This document shows, piece by piece, positions 61,124 through 64,000 of a DNA stretch of 64,000 nt (its first letter is position 1; every line of letters starts with the position of its first letter). The notes under the pieces were generated by a model, which saw nothing but the letters and a program-made list of their open reading frames with translations, made no database searches and was not told where the DNA came from. Location: positions 1-64,000 of the forward strand of contig NZ_JAQSEA010000046.1 of assembly GCF_029946185.1 (NCBI RefSeq). The letters run 5' to 3'. Source of the DNA: Prosthecobacter sp. Lineage in GTDB: Bacteria > Verrucomicrobiota > Verrucomicrobiia > Verrucomicrobiales > Verrucomicrobiaceae. Both the position numbers and the translations under genes were made by a program.

Positions 61124-62197
61124 ATGAAGCATCTACTGATACTCTTCCTCATCACGTCCCTGCACGCGCAGACCACCACGGATGGCTTCGCTCTGCCTCA
61201 GCCGGGCAAAATATTTGCGTTCCCGCGCGATCACGGCAGCCATCCTGAATTCCGCACCGAGTGGTGGTACGTCACCGGCCACCTCGATGCCAAAAACGGC
61301 CATCGCTTCGGCTTTCAGGTCACGTTCTTCCGCCAGGCCCGTCGCGAGAACGACAAGATCCAGCAACTGCACCTCGCACACGCGGCCCTGCTCGATGCAC
61401 ACACAGGCCGCTTCCTGCACGAAGAACGCCTAAACCGCGCAGGCTGGGATGCGGACTCATCCGCCACCACACTGGCAGTGCGCAATGGCAACTGGTCTCT
61501 CCATCTGGACGAATCAACGCAGCACCTGCACATCACCGCGACCGTAAAAAACGAGGCCTTGCTGCAACTCGAACTAGAACCCATCAAGCCCCTCGTCGTC
61601 TTCGGCAAGAATGGCGTCTCACGCAAAGGCGCATCACAAACAGCCGCAAGCCATTACCTCACATGGCCGCGACTCAAGACCCATGGCACCGTCAAACTCG
61701 GCGCGGCAGAGCACGCCGTCACCGGCGAAGCCTGGATGGATCACGAGTTCAGCAGCAGCCAGTTGGAGGCAGGTCAGGTGGGCTGGGATTGGGCCGCCCT
61801 TCAGCTCAAAGATGGCCGCGAGATCATGGTCTATCGCATGCGCAGAAAAGACGGCTCAATGGACGCCGCCTCAACGCTGGCCGTCGTGGAGCGCGACGGC
61901 AAGGTCCGCCATCTCGCCAGTCATGCCTTTGCATGGGAGGTCATCGGCACATGGAAAAGCCCCCGCAATGGCGCGGAGTACCCGCATCACGTCCGGCTTC
62001 GTTTTGAAAACGAATCGCTGGAACTGAAGCCGCTCGCTGCAGATCAGGAGCAGGACGGCAGCATCACACGCCTGCCCTATTGGGAAGGCGCCTGCGACGT
62101 ACTCGATTCACACGGCCAGATCACCGGTCGCGCCTTTTTAGAACTCGCAGGCTATGCAGGTGATCTCAGCGGACATCTTGCGCCGCAGGCGAAGTGA
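61124..62197 (+). CDS. CrtC/AttH lipocalin-like secreted protein
   Basis: A 357-residue exported protein with signal peptide MKHLLILFLITSLHAQ. The mature part has the tandem-lipocalin pattern of the AttH/CrtC family: FPRDHGSHPEFRTEWWYVTGHL, FGFQVTFFRQARR, TGEAWMDHEFSSSQL and GWDWAALQLKDGREIMVYRMR. Related CrtC enzymes hydrate carotenoids, but members beside an ABC/FtsX pair (as in the att cluster of Agrobacterium) probably bind or move a lipophilic compound. The cargo is unknown. Confidence 0.88.
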   Translation: MKHLLILFLITSLHAQTTTDGFALPQPGKIFAFPRDHGSHPEFRTEWWYVTGHLDAKNGHRFGFQVTFFRQARRENDKIQQLHLAHAALLDAHTGRFLHEERLNRAGWDADSSATTLAVRNGNWSLHLDESTQHLHITATVKNEALLQLELEPIKPLVVFGKNGVSRKGASQTAASHYLTWPRLKTHGTVKLGAAEHAVTGEAWMDHEFSSSQLEAGQVGWDWAALQLKDGREIMVYRMRRKDGSMDAASTLAVVERDGKVRHLASHAFAWEVIGTWKSPRNGAEYPHHVRLRFENESLELKPLAADQEQDGSITRLPYWEGACDVLDSHGQITGRAFLELAGYAGDLSGHLAPQAK

Positions 62198-62201
62198 CGG
62201 C

Positions 62202-62519
62202 CTAAGAGTACTTCACATCCTTGCGCGGCTCCATCTCAAACGCCGTGGACTCCTGCTCGGAGATGTTCGGCTTCAGGACTTCTTCACGAAACTTGAAGTA
62301 GTGCGGGTCGTCCTGGCAGATCGCCAGCTTGTCCATGCTCTCGACCTCAAGATACACAAACCACGGGTAGGGATCAGAAGGATTGACACGCTTGCCCGTT
62401 TTGATCGTCAGCACCTCCGGAATCCGCAGCAGCGTAACCCGAGTCTGCGCCATCATCTGCTCCAGTTTTTCTTCCGTGACCTGAGGCTTGAGCTGAAACA
62501 GGCTGAGATACGCAATCAT
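62202..62519 (-). CDS. Dabb-like alpha/beta-barrel domain protein
   Basis: A 105-residue cytoplasmic protein: MIAYLSLFQLKPQVTEEKLE, LRIPEVLTIKTGKRV, WFVYLEVESMDKLAICQDDPHYFKF and LKPNISEQES. The order of a short beta strand, a long helix and PEV/GxxV suggests the stress-responsive Dabb (dimeric ferredoxin-like) fold. No catalytic residue is certain. It lies 21 bases downstream of nuoA and may share its transcript, and is convergent with the lipocalin-like gene. Confidence 0.7.
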   Translation of the reverse strand: MIAYLSLFQLKPQVTEEKLEQMMAQTRVTLLRIPEVLTIKTGKRVNPSDPYPWFVYLEVESMDKLAICQDDPHYFKFREEVLKPNISEQESTAFEMEPRKDVKYS

Positions 62520-62540
62520 GGAGGAGGAAAACAGACCATA

Positions 62541-62915
62541 CTACGATTTCCAGTCGAGCACACCCTTCTTCCAGGCATAGCCGAACGCCACCAGCAGGAT
62601 GGAAGCGAAGCCGGCGGCCACCGCGAGGATCGAGGGACCAAAGGCCGCCAGGTAGTCCTTGTAAATGATGGCCCAAGGATACAAAAAGACGACTTCGATG
62701 TCGAACAGCACGAACAGCATCGCGATGATGTAGAACTTCACGCTGAAACGCGGCTGGCTGTCGCCCACCGGCAGCATGCCGCACTCGTACGCGGAGTCTT
62801 TGATCGCGTTGCGCTTGGCGGATTTACCGAGCAGCGCCGAAGCGATCAGGGTCACCACGGCGAAACCACCGGCGATGACAATTTGGAGCAGAACTGGAAT
62901 GTAATTCTCAAACAT
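62541..62915 (-). CDS. nuoA: NADH-quinone oxidoreductase subunit A
   Basis: About 124 residues from ATG 62915 (MFENYIPVLLQIVIAGGFAV); the ATG 18 bases upstream is an alternative. Three membrane helices; the conserved NuoA loop YECGMLPVGDSQPRFSVKFYIIAMLFVLFDIEVVFLYPWA contains the acidic residues that couple proton translocation. Subunit A belongs to the membrane arm of complex I. No other nuo gene is next to it: a Dabb gene follows and an unknown gene precedes. The rest of complex I must be elsewhere. Confidence 0.95.
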   Translation of the reverse strand: MFENYIPVLLQIVIAGGFAVVTLIASALLGKSAKRNAIKDSAYECGMLPVGDSQPRFSVKFYIIAMLFVLFDIEVVFLYPWAIIYKDYLAAFGPSILAVAAGFASILLVAFGYAWKKGVLDWKS

Positions 62916-62972
62916 GGGGCTGAATGATGGCAAATGGGTAGCGAGAGCCGGCGCAGCGTCAAACCCGGAAAC

Positions 62973-63006
62973 AAAAAGGGCCGCACTGCACGAGGCAGAA
63001 CGGCCC
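62973..63006 (-). terminator. Rho-independent terminator of the small protein gene
   Basis: An outer stem gggccg/cggccc (62978-62983 with 63001-63006) encloses an inner stem ctgc/gcag (62986-62989 with 62995-62998). On the minus strand it is followed by TTTTT (aaaaa at 62973-62977). It sits 17 bases after the stop of the gene at 63023 and separates it from nuoA. Confidence 0.82.
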
Positions 63007-63022
63007 GAAATAAACGGAGCGA

Positions 63023-63376
63023 TTAGCTGCGGGCAGCCGCAGCAGCCGTGGTGCGGGCCATGACGGCGGCACTGCGGGCCTCAATGGCGGCATTGTGGGC
63101 TGCACGCAGACCGTCCAGACCCCGGTAGGTCTTGCCAACCTTGCAGCACAGGCCTCGGCCCACGAGATTCTGCAGTTTCTCATAGGACCGCAGGCGGAGC
63201 ATCTCTTCACCGCCGCTCACAGCGTTCTTCAGCTTCAGATTGTCATAGACCAATCCAAACAAGGTGTTGAATTCATAGGTCTCAGGCTTTGAGAGAACAT
63301 TGACCAGCTCGTCCGTGACATGATCAGGGACTCGGCGGGAGAAGCGTGTCTTACGTGTCGTTGTGGTGGTAGGCAT
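63023..63376 (-). CDS. Small basic protein, possible winged-helix DNA-binding protein
   Basis: About 117 residues from ATG 63376 (MPTTTTTRKTRFSRRVPDHV); the first ATG at 63391 adds five residues. The N-terminus is Thr/Arg-rich. The central part LRSYEKLQNLVGRGLCCKVGKTYRGL has the alternation of a helix-turn-helix with wing. The C-terminal 30 residues are an Ala-rich helix (ARSAAVMARTTAAAAARS). I recognise no named family; DNA binding is a guess from the pattern. It has its own terminator. Confidence 0.65.
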   Translation of the reverse strand: MPTTTTTRKTRFSRRVPDHVTDELVNVLSKPETYEFNTLFGLVYDNLKLKNAVSGGEEMLRLRSYEKLQNLVGRGLCCKVGKTYRGLDGLRAAHNAAIEARSAAVMARTTAAAAARS

Positions 63377-63568
63377 ATGGACGCAAAACATAGCACATCC
63401 CTGCTCTTCTTGCGACGATTTTGTGATCGCAGGGGGCTTTTTCTCCTACGTCGCATGCTCGGTGAAAGAAACGTAACTTGACCACGTTCTATCTACCCCG
63501 TGATCTCCCTTTGTATTTACATGGCATGTTCAAATCACGGCTCATAAGCAGCCTTGCCTTAATCGCAG

Positions 63569-64000
63569 CTACTTGCCGACGATCTTGTAAAGCGCTCCGC
63601 TGCTGCGAATAAACAGCGCCCCATCGGCCACGGCCGGAGAAGCCGAGATCGCCTCTCCGAGTTGATTTTGACCGACAACCTCAAATTTCTCCGCCGAGGC
63701 ACGGACCAGAAAACATTCCCCACGGTCGTTGGCAAACAGCAGCTTGTCTCCCAGCACCAGCGGGGCAGGGACGTGCTTGCCCGCCAGCCGGTCATCCCAG
63801 AGATCCTTCCCTGTCTTGACATCCACCGCACTGACGATGCCCCCACGTGTCGTCTGATACAATGTGCCATTCACCACCACCGAGGCCGCCTCGCTGGCAT
63901 TGCGCTTCTCCCGATCCCACAACACGTGGCTTTCCGTGATGTCCCCGCTCATCTTGTCGTCAATGCGGACACCGATCGTGTGGGCGCGCTCCGCTCCCGT
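63569..64000 (-). CDS. PQQ-like beta-propeller repeat protein (N-terminus beyond window)
   Basis: The frame is open at base 64000 and ends at 63569, giving the last ~143 residues. Several propeller blades are visible: SAVDVKTGKDLWDDRLAGK is a classic PQQ-repeat (AxDxxTGKxxW), then LVLGDKLLFANDRGECFLV, QNQLGEAISASPAVADGALFIRSS and GALYKIVGK. Such proteins resemble BamB or PQQ-dependent dehydrogenase propellers; in PVC bacteria they are usually exported outer-membrane or periplasmic proteins. Signal peptide and full domain set cannot be seen. Confidence 0.85.
   Translation of the reverse strand, partial: TGAERAHTIGVRIDDKMSGDITESHVLWDREKRNASEAASVVVNGTLYQTTRGGIVSAVDVKTGKDLWDDRLAGKHVPAPLVLGDKLLFANDRGECFLVRASAEKFEVVGQNQLGEAISASPAVADGALFIRSSGALYKIVGK

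Overview
The window is a high-GC chromosomal segment whose gene content points to Verrucomicrobia, probably Verrucomicrobiaceae (Prosthecobacter/Verrucomicrobium-like). The pointers are two giant autotransporter-repeat proteins with PEP-CTERM sorting tails, an exosortase, DUF1501 and DUF1553 proteins, a PVC-type dehydrogenase/HEAT/cytochrome c protein, a planctomycete-type cytochrome domain, a DUF4838 protein and LL-diaminopimelate aminotransferase. This assignment is inferred from family content; no database search was possible. No rRNA, tRNA, CRISPR array, prophage or intact insertion sequence was recognised.

Layout. 1-5 kb: a truncated membrane-anchored kinase-like protein with a degenerate catalytic loop, a cysteine-cluster protein, a secreted cytochrome-domain protein, an RluA-type pseudouridine synthase, a one-heme secreted protein and an unknown secreted protein. 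5-12 kb: a secreted DUF4838 protein and the first giant PEP-CTERM protein. 12.1-13.5 kb: rpsB-tsf with a strong terminator. 13.8-22.4 kb: a tightly coupled operon of aroG-type DAHP synthase, heptose-phosphate kinase, sedoheptulose-7-phosphate isomerase, flippase, O-antigen ligase/polymerase, two glycosyltransferases and a FkbM methyltransferase. A convergent GT9 heptosyltransferase-like gene follows. 23.6-33.8 kb: a second coupled operon of exosortase, EpsI, methyltransferase, LarE, LarB, FkbM methyltransferase, CapK-like adenylate-forming enzyme, a dehydrogenase fusion and heparinase II/III, closed by a strong hairpin terminator. Together these two operons look like a surface-glycan and protein-sorting island, and the two giant PEP-CTERM proteins are the obvious candidate exosortase substrates.

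33.9-38.6 kb, minus strand: creatininase-family amidohydrolase, oligopeptide permeases B and C, a small Gly/His-rich secreted protein and the peptide-binding protein; no ATPase subunits are present. 38.7-41.2 kb: a possible small protein, a two-TM protein resembling a potassium-channel pore with an odd filter, a CoA-binding protein, a small protein and dGTPase. 41.2-43 kb: a RelE-type toxin-antitoxin pair and dapL. 43-50.5 kb: the secreted dehydrogenase/HEAT/cytochrome protein, then DUF1501 and DUF1553 proteins on the other strand. 50.6-57.1 kb: the second giant PEP-CTERM protein. 57.3-62.2 kb: riboflavin synthase coupled to an ABC ATPase, an FtsX permease and a CrtC/AttH lipocalin-like protein. 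62.2-64 kb, minus strand: a Dabb protein, an isolated nuoA, an unknown small protein and the C-terminal end of a PQQ-type beta-propeller.

Most genes belong to recognised families. The points most worth following are the Lar genes inside the exosortase operon, the channel-like protein with a non-canonical filter, the mosaic base composition and an apparent repeat-derived insertion in the 1039-residue dehydrogenase gene, the pseudokinase-like active site, and an RluA-like C-terminal remnant behind the DUF4838 gene.
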